Below are positions 48,928 through 57,513 of a stretch of 64,000 nucleotides of DNA, in pieces. How positions within the stretch are numbered: position 1 is the first letter of the stretch; each line of letters starts with the position of its first letter. Made by a program: the position numbers and the translations under genes. The stretch lies in contig NZ_KB902713.1 of the NCBI RefSeq assembly GCF_000379605.1, positions 248,367 to 312,366 on the forward strand, in the 5' to 3' direction. Under the pieces are notes generated by a model that saw only the letters and a program-made list of their open reading frames with translations, did not search any database and was not told the DNA's origin. Source of the stretch: Rhizobium giardinii bv. giardinii H152 (lineage in GTDB: Bacteria; Pseudomonadota; Alphaproteobacteria; Rhizobiales; Rhizobiaceae).

Positions 48928-50009
48928 ACAGTTTTGACATTGAACTCGTCTCGGTTAGCAAGTCCTTTGCGGGGCTGCCGGTGATCCAGGACCTGAACCT
49001 TGAAATTCCACGCGGTGAATTTGTCAGCATTCTCGGACCCTCCGGCTGCGGCAAGACGACGACACTCAACATGATTGCCGGCTTCAACACGCCGAGTTTG
49101 GGCGATATCCGTATTCGCGGAAGAAGCCAGACACGCGTTCCGCCGGAGCGGCGCAACCTTGGGCTTGTCTTTCAAAACTATGCGCTGTTCCCGCACATGA
49201 CGGTGGCCGACAATGTCGGTTTTGGGCTTCGCATGCGAAGTACACCAAAAGCCGAAATCGAGCCAGCCGTCCAGGCGGCGCTGCGTAGCGTTCGTCTCGA
49301 CGGACTCGGTGGGCGCTATCCAAAAGCCCTGTCCGGTGGTCAGCAGCAGCGGGTGGCGTTGGCGCGCGCCATTGCTCCCCGCCCAACGGTGTTGTTACTC
49401 GACGAGCCGCTCTCGAACCTCGACCTGAAACTGCGCGAGGCCATGAGGATCGAGCTCAAGGAGATCCACGAACAACTGGGCATGACGTTCGTCTACGTCA
49501 CCCATGACCAGGAGGAAGCGATGGCCATGTCCGACCGGATCGTTGTTATGTGGCAGGGGGCGATTGCCCAGCAGGGCAAGCCGGATTCGATCTACAGGAG
49601 TCCGGCGACTCGCTTCGTCGCCGATTTCATTGGACGGTCCAACGTCCTGTCCGTCAGCAAGAGCGCGCGGGAGGCTCCATTCCTGCATCTCACCCTCGAA
49701 GGAAGTCCGATCGTGCTTCGATCGGCGTGCGTCGGTGGTGCGCAGACCATTCGATCCTGCTGCATTCGCCCCGAATGCATTGTGCTTCTGGAAGAAACGC
49801 AAGCGGACATCGTTGGACAAAACCAATTTGATGGGGTGGTGCGGCGGATCGTCAATTTGGGCGCCCATATCGAACTGCTGGTGGAAATTGCCGACGGGCT
49901 TAGACTCACCGTGCTCATCCGTTCAGGCCGGTCATCTTTCCCGCCTGAGCCTGGAAGCACGGTCACCCTCGGGGTCGATCCGCACGACGTGCAACTCCTT
50001 GCCGACTGA
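48924..50009 (+). CDS. ABC transporter ATP-binding protein (PotA-like)
   Basis: 361 aa. Walker A GPSGCGKTT at 38-46, signature LSGGQQQR, Walker B with DEPLSNLD, then a C-terminal TOBE domain (about 280-355). Typical of the CUT1/polyamine-type ATPases. Completes the importer. Confidence 0.95.
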   Translation: MNSFDIELVSVSKSFAGLPVIQDLNLEIPRGEFVSILGPSGCGKTTTLNMIAGFNTPSLGDIRIRGRSQTRVPPERRNLGLVFQNYALFPHMTVADNVGFGLRMRSTPKAEIEPAVQAALRSVRLDGLGGRYPKALSGGQQQRVALARAIAPRPTVLLLDEPLSNLDLKLREAMRIELKEIHEQLGMTFVYVTHDQEEAMAMSDRIVVMWQGAIAQQGKPDSIYRSPATRFVADFIGRSNVLSVSKSAREAPFLHLTLEGSPIVLRSACVGGAQTIRSCCIRPECIVLLEETQADIVGQNQFDGVVRRIVNLGAHIELLVEIADGLRLTVLIRSGRSSFPPEPGSTVTLGVDPHDVQLLAD

Positions 50010-50122
50010 TGCGTATTCATCGTCCGCCCTTATCAATTCCCGGCGATCGGTATTGGAACCCCCAAGACGCCCGCCCCTAGGATTGTCGCAGCCTTAGAGG
50101 AAGGCGACACAAGGAGACAAAA

Positions 50123-50989
50123 ATGCTGACGAAAGAACGACTGCGTGCGATCCAAAACGATAGCAACGTTTGCGCCGATATCGAGGGATTCGATTTCAAC
50201 GCCTACGACGCTTATGACATCGAGGAACTGCGGCGCTTCTGGCTGCAATATGGCGTGCTACGCTTTCGGCAGGCCGGCATCACCGATGCACAGCAGGTGG
50301 AATTCTCCCGCCATTTCGGGGAGTTCGTCATTCACCCCAAACAGAAGCAGGAAGGCGGGCATCCTACCCATCCCGAAATCCTGGTGATCAGCAACGCCAT
50401 GAAGGACGGAAAGCCGAGTGGGGCGATGGGCAACAGCGAGGCGACCTGGCACACCGACACATGGTTTTACGAGCGGCCGCCGGCAGGTGCCATCCTTCGC
50501 GCCGTTACCGTGCCGCCTTCTGGGGGCGACACCTATTTCCTGTCGACCTACAGCGCCTTTGAGAGCTTACCGGATTCGTTGAAAAAGATGACGGACGGAC
50601 GGCAGATCTTCTTCCAGAACGTCTATGACAAGACCGGCAAACTGCGGCTTGGCAAGAGTGCGCCAGAAGCCAAGGATTTTCGGGAGTGGAGCGGTATTGT
50701 TCATCCGCTGGTACGAACCCATGGCGAGACAGGCCGCAAGGCGCTTTATCTCGGCGGCACGACTGAGGGCGCGTGGATCGTCGGCCTGCCGCTGGATGAG
50801 AGCGAGGACCTGCTCCTGGAACTGTGGCAGCACACCACGAAGGGACAAGAAGTCTTCGTCCAGCAATGGGACGAAGGCGACATCATGATGTGGGACAATC
50901 GCTGCACCATGCACCGGCGCGATGGGTTTGACCCGTCGCTGATCCGCATCATGCATCGCACGACGACGGCCGGCGAACGCCCGGTTTGA
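50123..50989 (+). CDS. TauD/TfdA-family Fe(II)/2-oxoglutarate dioxygenase
   Basis: 288 aa. Iron triad His110-x-Asp112 (ATWHTDTWF) and distal His264 (CTMHRRDGF); 2-oxoglutarate-binding Arg in the SLIRIMHRTT block. Start ATG 50123 has AAGGAG 8 nt upstream. Family members hydroxylate next to a heteroatom and so release sulfite, amine or phenol from small substrates. Its position right after an importer suggests it starts breakdown of the imported compound. Confidence 0.93.
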   Translation: MLTKERLRAIQNDSNVCADIEGFDFNAYDAYDIEELRRFWLQYGVLRFRQAGITDAQQVEFSRHFGEFVIHPKQKQEGGHPTHPEILVISNAMKDGKPSGAMGNSEATWHTDTWFYERPPAGAILRAVTVPPSGGDTYFLSTYSAFESLPDSLKKMTDGRQIFFQNVYDKTGKLRLGKSAPEAKDFREWSGIVHPLVRTHGETGRKALYLGGTTEGAWIVGLPLDESEDLLLELWQHTTKGQEVFVQQWDEGDIMMWDNRCTMHRRDGFDPSLIRIMHRTTTAGERPV

Positions 50990-51021
50990 ACTCCCGTCAT
51001 GATTTCGGAAAGAGAGACACA

Positions 51022-51675
51022 ATGACGCCCGTCTATCGCGTTCACGATCGCCCGCAATCGTCTTCTATCGCCCTGCAGGAGATGTTGTGGGATGTGGAAA
51101 CGGCGACGATCGGACATATCGAGCATCTCGGATTCGTCAGCGACGATATCCGGCCTGTCTTTCCGGCACGTGCCGTTGGTTCGGCCCTCACCGTCGCGGC
51201 GCCCGGCCGCGACGGCATTGTCATCTACAAGGCGATCGACCTGCTCTTGCCGGGCGACGTGCTGGTAATTTCGCGCGTCGACCGGGACGACATCGCATGC
51301 GTCGGTGGTGGGGTAGCCACAGCCGCAAAGGCAAAAGGGGCAGCAGCGATTGTCATCGACGGGCCCTGCACCGATGTCGAGGAACTGGTCGCAATCGGCC
51401 TGCCGGTCTGGTGCCGTGGACGCTCGTCGAAAACCACCAACCGCAGCTTCTCGATCGGCGGTTCGGTGAACGTGCCGATCGCCTGCGGCGCGACGGCCGT
51501 AATGCCCGGATACGTGGTTCTTGCAGACAATGAGGGCGTGTTCGTCGCCGATGCCATCCGGATGGCCGACCTTGCCATGCTCGCGATCGAACGCCAACGC
51601 CGCTCGGCGGCATTGCGGTCTCATCTCGCCGCAGGCCGCTCCATCTTCGACTTTCAACAGGAGGCCGTCCCGTGA
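51022..51675 (+). CDS. RraA-like / 4-hydroxy-4-methyl-2-oxoglutarate-aldolase-family protein
   Basis: 217 aa from ATG 51022. The RraA fold is recognisable (FPARAVGSALTVAA; LLPGDVLVIS; GGGVATAAKAKGAAAIVIDG). The catalytic Arg-Asp pair of aldolases is changed: the block reads DGPCTDVEEL, keeping Asp118 but with Thr117 for Arg. It may be a hydrolase/decarboxylase of a different kind or non-catalytic. Stop overlaps the nitrilase start (GTGA). Confidence 0.88.
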   Translation: MTPVYRVHDRPQSSSIALQEMLWDVETATIGHIEHLGFVSDDIRPVFPARAVGSALTVAAPGRDGIVIYKAIDLLLPGDVLVISRVDRDDIACVGGGVATAAKAKGAAAIVIDGPCTDVEELVAIGLPVWCRGRSSKTTNRSFSIGGSVNVPIACGATAVMPGYVVLADNEGVFVADAIRMADLAMLAIERQRRSAALRSHLAAGRSIFDFQQEAVP

Positions 51676-52520
51676 AAATAGCGCTCATCCAGATGAATTC
51701 GCAGCCCGATCGGGACCGTAACGTGAAGACCGCCGAAGCGCTGATGGAACAGGCGGTGGCGCGCGAGCATCCCGACCTCATCGTGTTGCCCGAGCACTTC
51801 GACTGGACCGGGGGCACACCTAACGAAAAGCGCCGTGCTGCCGATGATGTCCCCGGCGGGGAAGCCTATGCGATGGTCCAGGCGTTCGCGGCCCGGCATC
51901 GCGTCTGGGTGCATGCCGGCAGCCTGCTTGAGCGAAACCCCGGCTTGAAACGGATCTACAACACGACGGTCGTCTTCGATTCCGACGGCCGGGAGGTGGG
52001 TGTCTACCGCAAGATCCACCTGTTCGACATCACCGCCCCTGACGGCAAGGTCTACGCTGAGTCGGCAACCGTCGCGACCGGCGATCAGTTGCTCATCTAT
52101 GAGCTCAAGGGTTTCCGCATCGCCTGCGCCATCTGCTACGACCTTCGATTTTCGGGACTGTTCAATCGCCTTTCAGCCGAAGGTGTCGACCTCTTCATTC
52201 TTCCAGCAGCCTTCACCGAGCAGACGGGGAAGGATCACTGGGAGGTCTTGTGCAGGGCCCGGGCAATCGAATTCCAGGTCTATTTTGCGGCCTGCGGCCA
52301 GTGCGGCACCTATCCAGCGCCCGACGGGGAAGAACGACGAACGTACGGTCACTCCATGGTCTGCGATCCCTGGGGCGATGTTGTCGCGCGTGCTGGCGGC
52401 GACGTTACGGTCCTGACCGCGTCACTGGATGCTGCGCGTTTGATGGAGGTTCGGCAGTGGATTCCCATGCAGGATCATCGTCGCGATCTTGGCCGCGCTG
52501 ACGTGCGCGTCGCCAGATGA
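51672..52520 (+). CDS. Nitrilase-superfamily amidase
   Basis: 282 aa with an intact catalytic triad: Glu41 (LPEHFDW), Lys114 (YRKIHLFD), Cys155 (CAICYDLRF). Most like omega-amidase/carbamoylase-type members; expected to hydrolyse a C-N bond and release ammonia. GTG start overlaps the RraA-like gene by 4 nt. Last gene of the transporter-dioxygenase operon. Confidence 0.94.
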   Translation: MKIALIQMNSQPDRDRNVKTAEALMEQAVAREHPDLIVLPEHFDWTGGTPNEKRRAADDVPGGEAYAMVQAFAARHRVWVHAGSLLERNPGLKRIYNTTVVFDSDGREVGVYRKIHLFDITAPDGKVYAESATVATGDQLLIYELKGFRIACAICYDLRFSGLFNRLSAEGVDLFILPAAFTEQTGKDHWEVLCRARAIEFQVYFAACGQCGTYPAPDGEERRTYGHSMVCDPWGDVVARAGGDVTVLTASLDAARLMEVRQWIPMQDHRRDLGRADVRVAR

Positions 52521-52571
52521 TTGGGCGAGCGTGCATTCGGGATTTAAGCTCGGATACCAACACCCGGATGT

Positions 52572-52793
52572 TTAAGAGTCCTGCGAATCCGAACGGACGA
52601 GGTCCACGTGGTCGACGTCGAGTGCCTGCGCGAGCAAGTAAAGCGTTACAATGGTCGGGTTGCGTTTGCCGTGTTCAAGGCCGCTCAAATACTGCTGGCT
52701 GAAGCCGGAGCGCACCGCGAGGTCCTCCTGCGTCACACCCTTTTCCCGACGCAGGCGCGCAAAATTCCGACCGACCAACTTGCGCATGTCCAT
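52572..52793 (-). CDS. Small XRE-family HTH regulator
   Basis: 73 aa, essentially one Cro/C1-type helix-turn-helix (FARLRREKGVTQEDLAVRSG, then FSQQYLSGLEHGKRNPT). Start ATG 52793 is chosen to give the standard N-terminus; 52817 is possible. Convergent with the nitrilase gene and divergent from another XRE gene; may regulate the local catabolic genes. Confidence 0.87.
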   Translation of the reverse strand: MDMRKLVGRNFARLRREKGVTQEDLAVRSGFSQQYLSGLEHGKRNPTIVTLYLLAQALDVDHVDLVRSDSQDS

Positions 52794-52988
52794 GCGCCAA
52801 CTGATGACAGCCCGCAAAAATTTAGTTTATCAACTATAGTATGTAATCCTCGTCGTTCTGCTGTCATGCGCCCGGACCAGAATACTGGGCTCAACAGGGC
52901 CGTACGGCGGATGGATTGAACTATACTCGACCGCGCTAGCGGAGGCAGGGCACTGTCCGCACGAAAATCAAATGTCTTAGACACTGCG

Positions 52989-53360
52989 GTGGGTCGGCGA
53001 ATTCGCCATCACCGGCGAAGCGCCGGAATGGATCAGCGTGAGCTCGCGCTTTTCATCGGTGTCAGCGCCCAGCAGGTGCAAAAATACGAGACCGGTCGCT
53101 CGCGGGTCGGAGCCGGCCGACTGCGCCAGATCGCGAAAAAGCTTGACGTCCCTGTCGCTTCCTTCTTCGAGCCATTGGCGGCGTCGGACTTTGGTGTCGA
53201 TGACCCAGCGCACGCAATCGACCGAGCCGTCCTTGCCTATGTGTCTACACCGGAAGGGATAGTCGTGAACCGCGCATTCCAGCGGATTTCGGATCCGAAA
53301 GTCCGCCGCAACTTAATTGGGCTTCTGGTCGCCATCTCCGATGCGACATACGTCGATTAG
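52989..53360 (+). CDS. XRE-family HTH regulator
   Basis: 123 aa from GTG 52989. N-terminal HTH (RRSAGMDQRELALFIGVSAQ, then QVQKYETGRSRVGAG), C-terminal helical region of about 55 residues, a form common in Rhizobiaceae. It reads away from the small XRE gene at 52572. Target unknown. Confidence 0.88.
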   Translation: MGRRIRHHRRSAGMDQRELALFIGVSAQQVQKYETGRSRVGAGRLRQIAKKLDVPVASFFEPLAASDFGVDDPAHAIDRAVLAYVSTPEGIVVNRAFQRISDPKVRRNLIGLLVAISDATYVD

Positions 53361-53556
53361 GTCCCGTAACGCTGAGCGAATGTACGAGCCGACTTCCGTG
53401 CTAGTCGTTTAGCCGAAATGTCTCCGATCTGTGTCCGTGGGTTTACCGGCGAAACCGAAGCTTTGCGAAAACGTCACCCCACTCGTAAGCCGGCACAGCA
53501 TAAGATTTGGCCGGCGCTCGCAAGGGTTGCGGCGATTCGATCAAGGAGGATCAACC

Positions 53557-54633
53557 ATGAATCAGCACGCAGGGTTTAGCGAACCCATCCTGTTTCTCGG
53601 GCTCGACGAGTTGCAATCGACGCAGGCGAACCTGACGATGGCAGAACTCCACGAAACGATCACTACAGCGTGGAGCGATATCCGGGCGGCGAAAGCGTAC
53701 GGCGGCAAAGCCGTCCTGTCCCTGCCCGAGAAGGACTTCTGGGAAAGGCCGGAGTTCAGCGCCTTCAAGTCCGACTTTACCGATCAGCGCCTCGCATGGA
53801 AGCTGTCGTCCCTCTACAGCGTCAATACGCAGTTCGGCGCGGTCAAGATCATCGGCGCCAATGCGTTCAACCGCAGGCTCGGCCTGCCCCGCTCGACATC
53901 GACGATTGTTCTTCTGGAAAAGATGACAATGCGTCCAATCGCGGTCCTCGACGGCACGGCAATATCGGCGAGACGCACCGGAACCTATGCATCGACCGTG
54001 TTTGAGCGCTGCTTTCCGGAGCGTGGCGTGGTTTCGGTCTTCATCTTCGGTGCAGGGCCGATCGCGAGAGACGTGATCTTGTGCCTGGATCATGTCGGCT
54101 CGGATAGAATCCGGGAGATCCTCGTGCGCAGCCGGACGTATGAAGGGGCAGCTTCCATGGTCGCGCATATGCAGCCGCAAACAATCATCCCGCTGATCCC
54201 GGTGACGGACAACAACCCGCTTTGCGGCTGTGAATTCGTCGTTACGGCATCGAACGCACGGCAACCCGTCTTTGAAGACCGGGAACTTGCTGCAAATGCC
54301 GTGACATTGCATCTGGGCGGTGACGAGGTTCCGCAATCATATCTCCAGCGGGCGCTCCGCACCGGCACGCTTGTCTGTGACAGCCTAGCCATGGTGTCTC
54401 ACCGACGGTCGCAAAGCCTGGCCCTGCATTTTTGGCGCAACGGCTTGTCCTTGGAGACCGCGGGACCGCTCCTTGGGGTTCACGAACTTTCCACGACGCA
54501 GGACTGGTATTCGAAGCCCGACGGACCGGTCTGCATCACCTGCGTCGGTCTGCCCATGCTCGACCTCTATGTTGCCCAGGCAACCTACGAGAAATACCAG
54601 AAGGCGCGCGACACGATTGCGGCTGCCGATTGA
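53557..54633 (+). CDS. Ornithine cyclodeaminase / mu-crystallin family protein
   Basis: 358 aa from ATG 53557 with AAGGAGG upstream. Rossmann motif VFIFGAGPIARDV at about 165-178; substrate region with AWKLSSLYSVNTQFG and the preceding KAVLSLPEKDFW. Members reduce imines or cyclise ornithine using NAD(P). The substrate cannot be told; the acidic/basic pocket residues differ from true ornithine cyclodeaminase as far as can be judged by eye. Followed 52 nt later by the MmgE/PrpD gene. Confidence 0.9.
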   Translation: MNQHAGFSEPILFLGLDELQSTQANLTMAELHETITTAWSDIRAAKAYGGKAVLSLPEKDFWERPEFSAFKSDFTDQRLAWKLSSLYSVNTQFGAVKIIGANAFNRRLGLPRSTSTIVLLEKMTMRPIAVLDGTAISARRTGTYASTVFERCFPERGVVSVFIFGAGPIARDVILCLDHVGSDRIREILVRSRTYEGAASMVAHMQPQTIIPLIPVTDNNPLCGCEFVVTASNARQPVFEDRELAANAVTLHLGGDEVPQSYLQRALRTGTLVCDSLAMVSHRRSQSLALHFWRNGLSLETAGPLLGVHELSTTQDWYSKPDGPVCITCVGLPMLDLYVAQATYEKYQKARDTIAAAD

Positions 54634-54685
54634 AATCTGCCCGCATCAAACCCCGGATACGAGAAATGTGAGGTCGAACAGCATC

Positions 54686-56047
54686 ATGTATCTGACAGGC
54701 ATATTGGCGGACCACATCTGCAGCGTCCCACAGGCGGCGCGACCGGCCTTCATCGATGAAATGGCACTGCGCTGCATCCTTGATCTTCTGGGTGCTGCCA
54801 TTGCCGGCGCCGGGGCAAAAGGTCCGGCCGCGGCGCGACAGTCTGCGGCGGTCATCTTCGGCGAGGGCATCGCCCCCGTATGGATGTCGGCAAAGACAGC
54901 AGCTCCTGTTGCCGCCCTCCTATGCAATGCGGCGGCAGCTTGCGCACTTGATCTTGATGACGGGCACCGTGCGGCACGCGGCCATCCCGGCGCCTGCGTG
55001 ATCCCGACGGTCCTAACTCTTGCCACGCAAACGAGAGTGACCGGCCGGGCACTCGTGTCGGCAATCATCGCCGGTTATGACATCGGCGTACGGATCGCCG
55101 CAGCGCAAAATCCGCAAGGCATCCCGACACGCCAATCCGGCCGTTGGGCAGCCTTTGCCGCTGTCGCCGCGGCGGGGTCCCTTTTTGGGGCAAGGCCGGA
55201 TCATGTTGCGCAGGGTCTTGCGATCGCCGGTGTGCTCGCGCCCAATCAGCAGGCCAATGGAAGTTCGGGCTATTCCAGGCTGACTGGAAACGATGTGAAG
55301 GAGGGGATTGCCTGGAGTGCTGCGACTGGCCTCACCGCCCTTCATCTGGCCATGAACGGCCACACGGGACCTACCGACCTCCTCGACCATCCTGGCTTTT
55401 ATGATCGCGAAAGGATCCTCGACCAATTGGGCGACCGCTGGGAAATTAGCGGGACGTACTTCAAATTGTATGCCTGCTGCCGCTACATTCATGCGCCTCT
55501 CGACGCTCTGTTGGCCATCATGACCGAGCACGCCCTCCTGGCCGAGGAGGTCATCGGCATCACGGTCGACACATTCGGCTGGGCGCTCAGGCTCGGCAAC
55601 AAGACCAACCCCGAAAATCCTGTCGATATCCAGTACAGCCTGCCATATTGCCTCGCTGTAGCGGCCATCGACGGAGCGGCGGCGCTGGCTCCTGTTGATG
55701 TGAGCCTGCTTGGTCGCGCAGACCTTTCGCGTTTCGCCCAAAGGGTGCGGATGACGACGGATTCGGAGATAGACCAGCAGTTTCCCGATCAGACATTGGC
55801 ACGGGTTACGGTGGACACCCCCAGAGGCCGTTTCCAGTCTCCTCTGACGGGACCGGTCGGCGATCCGGCACGCCCGCTGACCTTCGGTGCACTCGAACAA
55901 AAGTTCCTCAGTGTGACGCGCGGTATCATCAGTCCAGCGCAGCAAGGGATGCTGATTGGGGCGGTGCAGGGGCTGTTGTCTGATGATGGTGCGCGGCTCC
56001 TTCACGCACTTGGCTCCGCCCAGACGTCACCGAGGCGCAATTCGTAG
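54686..56047 (+). CDS. MmgE/PrpD-family protein
   Basis: 453 aa from ATG 54686 (MYLTGILADHICSVPQAA); an in-frame GTG at 54668 is an alternative. PrpD fold markers: RCILDLLGAAIAGAG, CALDLDDGHRAARGHPGACV, ISGTYFKLYACCRYIHAPLDA. Relatives include 2-methylcitrate dehydratase, aconitate decarboxylase and iminodisuccinate epimerase/lyase. Its partner, an OCD-family enzyme, recalls iminodisuccinate reductase (OCD family) acting with an epimerase/lyase of this family, but that is inference. Confidence 0.9.
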   Translation: MYLTGILADHICSVPQAARPAFIDEMALRCILDLLGAAIAGAGAKGPAAARQSAAVIFGEGIAPVWMSAKTAAPVAALLCNAAAACALDLDDGHRAARGHPGACVIPTVLTLATQTRVTGRALVSAIIAGYDIGVRIAAAQNPQGIPTRQSGRWAAFAAVAAAGSLFGARPDHVAQGLAIAGVLAPNQQANGSSGYSRLTGNDVKEGIAWSAATGLTALHLAMNGHTGPTDLLDHPGFYDRERILDQLGDRWEISGTYFKLYACCRYIHAPLDALLAIMTEHALLAEEVIGITVDTFGWALRLGNKTNPENPVDIQYSLPYCLAVAAIDGAAALAPVDVSLLGRADLSRFAQRVRMTTDSEIDQQFPDQTLARVTVDTPRGRFQSPLTGPVGDPARPLTFGALEQKFLSVTRGIISPAQQGMLIGAVQGLLSDDGARLLHALGSAQTSPRRNS

Positions 56048-56107
56048 TGTAGCCTCGCCGTCGAAGTTTCACGGGAGAGGGTGGACCCTTTTCTCCCTCT
56101 CAGGAAA

Positions 56108-56139
56108 AGCGTGTGATTTAATCATACGCTGTGCTATAA
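56108..56139 (+). promoter_or_regulatory. Operator-promoter of the parDE pair
   Basis: A 21-bp near-palindrome (56108-56128, GCGTGTGATT-T-AATCATACGC, 9 of 10 arm positions matching) followed by an extended -10 TGCTATAAG (56131-56139). Position suits autorepression by the ParD antitoxin. Confidence 0.6.
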
Positions 56140-56162
56140 GGAGATAACGAAGGACACCGGCC

Positions 56163-56438
56163 ATGCGCACAACCCAACCCCTGACCATCACACTGCCCCT
56201 TGAAATGGCGCAGATGGTCAAAGCCAAAGTCATCTCCGGCGAATATGCGACCGAGAGCGAAGTTATCCGTGACGGCCTGCGCACCTTGGCCGCCCGTGAC
56301 GCCGCCGTTGAGAAATGGCTGCGCGAGGAAGTCGTGCCGACGTATGACGAGATGAAGGCGCACCCCGAGCGGGCTCTCTCCCTTGAGGAAGTAAACCGGA
56401 GGCTCGATGCCCGAATGGCCTCCCCCGGCAAAAAGTAA
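56163..56438 (+). CDS. parD: Type II antitoxin, ParD/CopG family
   Basis: 91 aa. N-terminal ribbon-helix-helix (LTITLPLEMAQMVKAKV, then ESEVIRDGLRTL) and a disordered, charged C-terminus expected to wrap the toxin. Eight nt before the toxin gene. Confidence 0.93.
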   Translation: MRTTQPLTITLPLEMAQMVKAKVISGEYATESEVIRDGLRTLAARDAAVEKWLREEVVPTYDEMKAHPERALSLEEVNRRLDARMASPGKK

Positions 56439-56446
56439 CGCAGCGC

Positions 56447-56749
56447 ATGAACCACCGCGTTATCTTTGCGCCGCAGGCGAGTGACGACCTCGAAAATTTG
56501 CTGGTGTATCTGATGGACGAAGCGGGGCGGGAAACGGCCCGCCGCTACGTCGGTAAGATTATAGATTACTGCCTTAGCTTTGAAACCTTCCCTAAGCGGG
56601 GCGCTATGCGTCCCGACCTCCGTCCGGGGCTTCGCGTTGTCGGTTATCGTGGCAAAGCGAGTATAGCGTTTACCGTGGAAAACGACACGGTGTTCATTCT
56701 GCGTGTTTTCCACGGCGGCCAAAACATCGCTTTTCCCGACGACGAGTAG
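56447..56749 (+). CDS. parE: Type II toxin, RelE/ParE family
   Basis: 100 aa: FAPQASDDLENLLVYLMDEA, RGAMRPDLRPGLRVVGYRGK, VFILRVFHGGQNI. ParE-like toxins poison DNA gyrase. Likely stabilises the plasmid segment. Intact. Confidence 0.93.
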   Translation: MNHRVIFAPQASDDLENLLVYLMDEAGRETARRYVGKIIDYCLSFETFPKRGAMRPDLRPGLRVVGYRGKASIAFTVENDTVFILRVFHGGQNIAFPDDE

Positions 56750-57247
56750 GCCCGCTAGATCAAATGCGGCCGGGGGCCGCCCCAGAGCGAGAGCGACTCA
56801 GTAGAATTCGCGGTCCAAAATGCCCCATCATAACATCGCCATGCCAATCCTTGCCCAGAACGACCGCGAAGTTGGAAAATCGAACCGAAGGTCAACAAGG
56901 ACCTGCTAAAAAGCCCGTGAACCATCGTGGAACGAATATTGTACGGTTGCTGAATTACTGCAACGCAGTACGCCTTTTGGCTGAGGCTCTGTTGAGGTGT
57001 TGCCTGGATTGGCGACAAGCTGGCTCTTCATTGGCCGCACTCGAACCGGAGGATCTCGGACCGAATAGGGATCTCAAAAACGCGTGTGGTTTCCGTTCGC
57101 TGTCGGCGCCAGGCTGAGTTATCAAGCTCTCATTTTATTGTAGCCGCCGTGGATCGACAGCCAGCCCGACTGTGTTATCCCGGATTGGAGAGTGTCGTGA
57201 CATGACCTTCGGGTATCAATATTGAGAAGTATGGTGCCGCAGCGCTC
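56750..57247. other. Intergenic region
   Basis: About 500 bases without a recognisable gene after the toxin-antitoxin pair. Confidence 0.4.
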
Positions 57248-57466
57248 ATGATGAGACTGCCCTATCTGCGCACGACCTTGAAAGAGTCACTGAAAACGGA
57301 TGGCCGCATAGGCGATCTGTGTGCCGCCTATGGTGAGGCTGTGCTCTTGCGTGACCGCCTTCGCCGAAAGCGCTTCTGCGATGCCCATCTCCTGGATCGG
57401 GCCGAAGACTGTTGCTTGCAGTTGGAAGCAAGTGTGGCATTTCGTTTGTCGAGGCGCCCCGCATGA
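57248..57466 (+). CDS. Possible small hypothetical protein, 72 aa
   Basis: A helical, Arg/Leu-rich sequence (MMRLPYLRTTLKESLKTDGR). No domain recognised and no clear ribosome site. It is convergent with the amidohydrolase. Could be non-coding. Confidence 0.3.
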   Translation: MMRLPYLRTTLKESLKTDGRIGDLCAAYGEAVLLRDRLRRKRFCDAHLLDRAEDCCLQLEASVAFRLSRRPA

Positions 57467-57513
57467 ATCTTGGTTTTGAAATCCTCGGATAGTGTCAACG
57501 CGACCGGTTCGCA

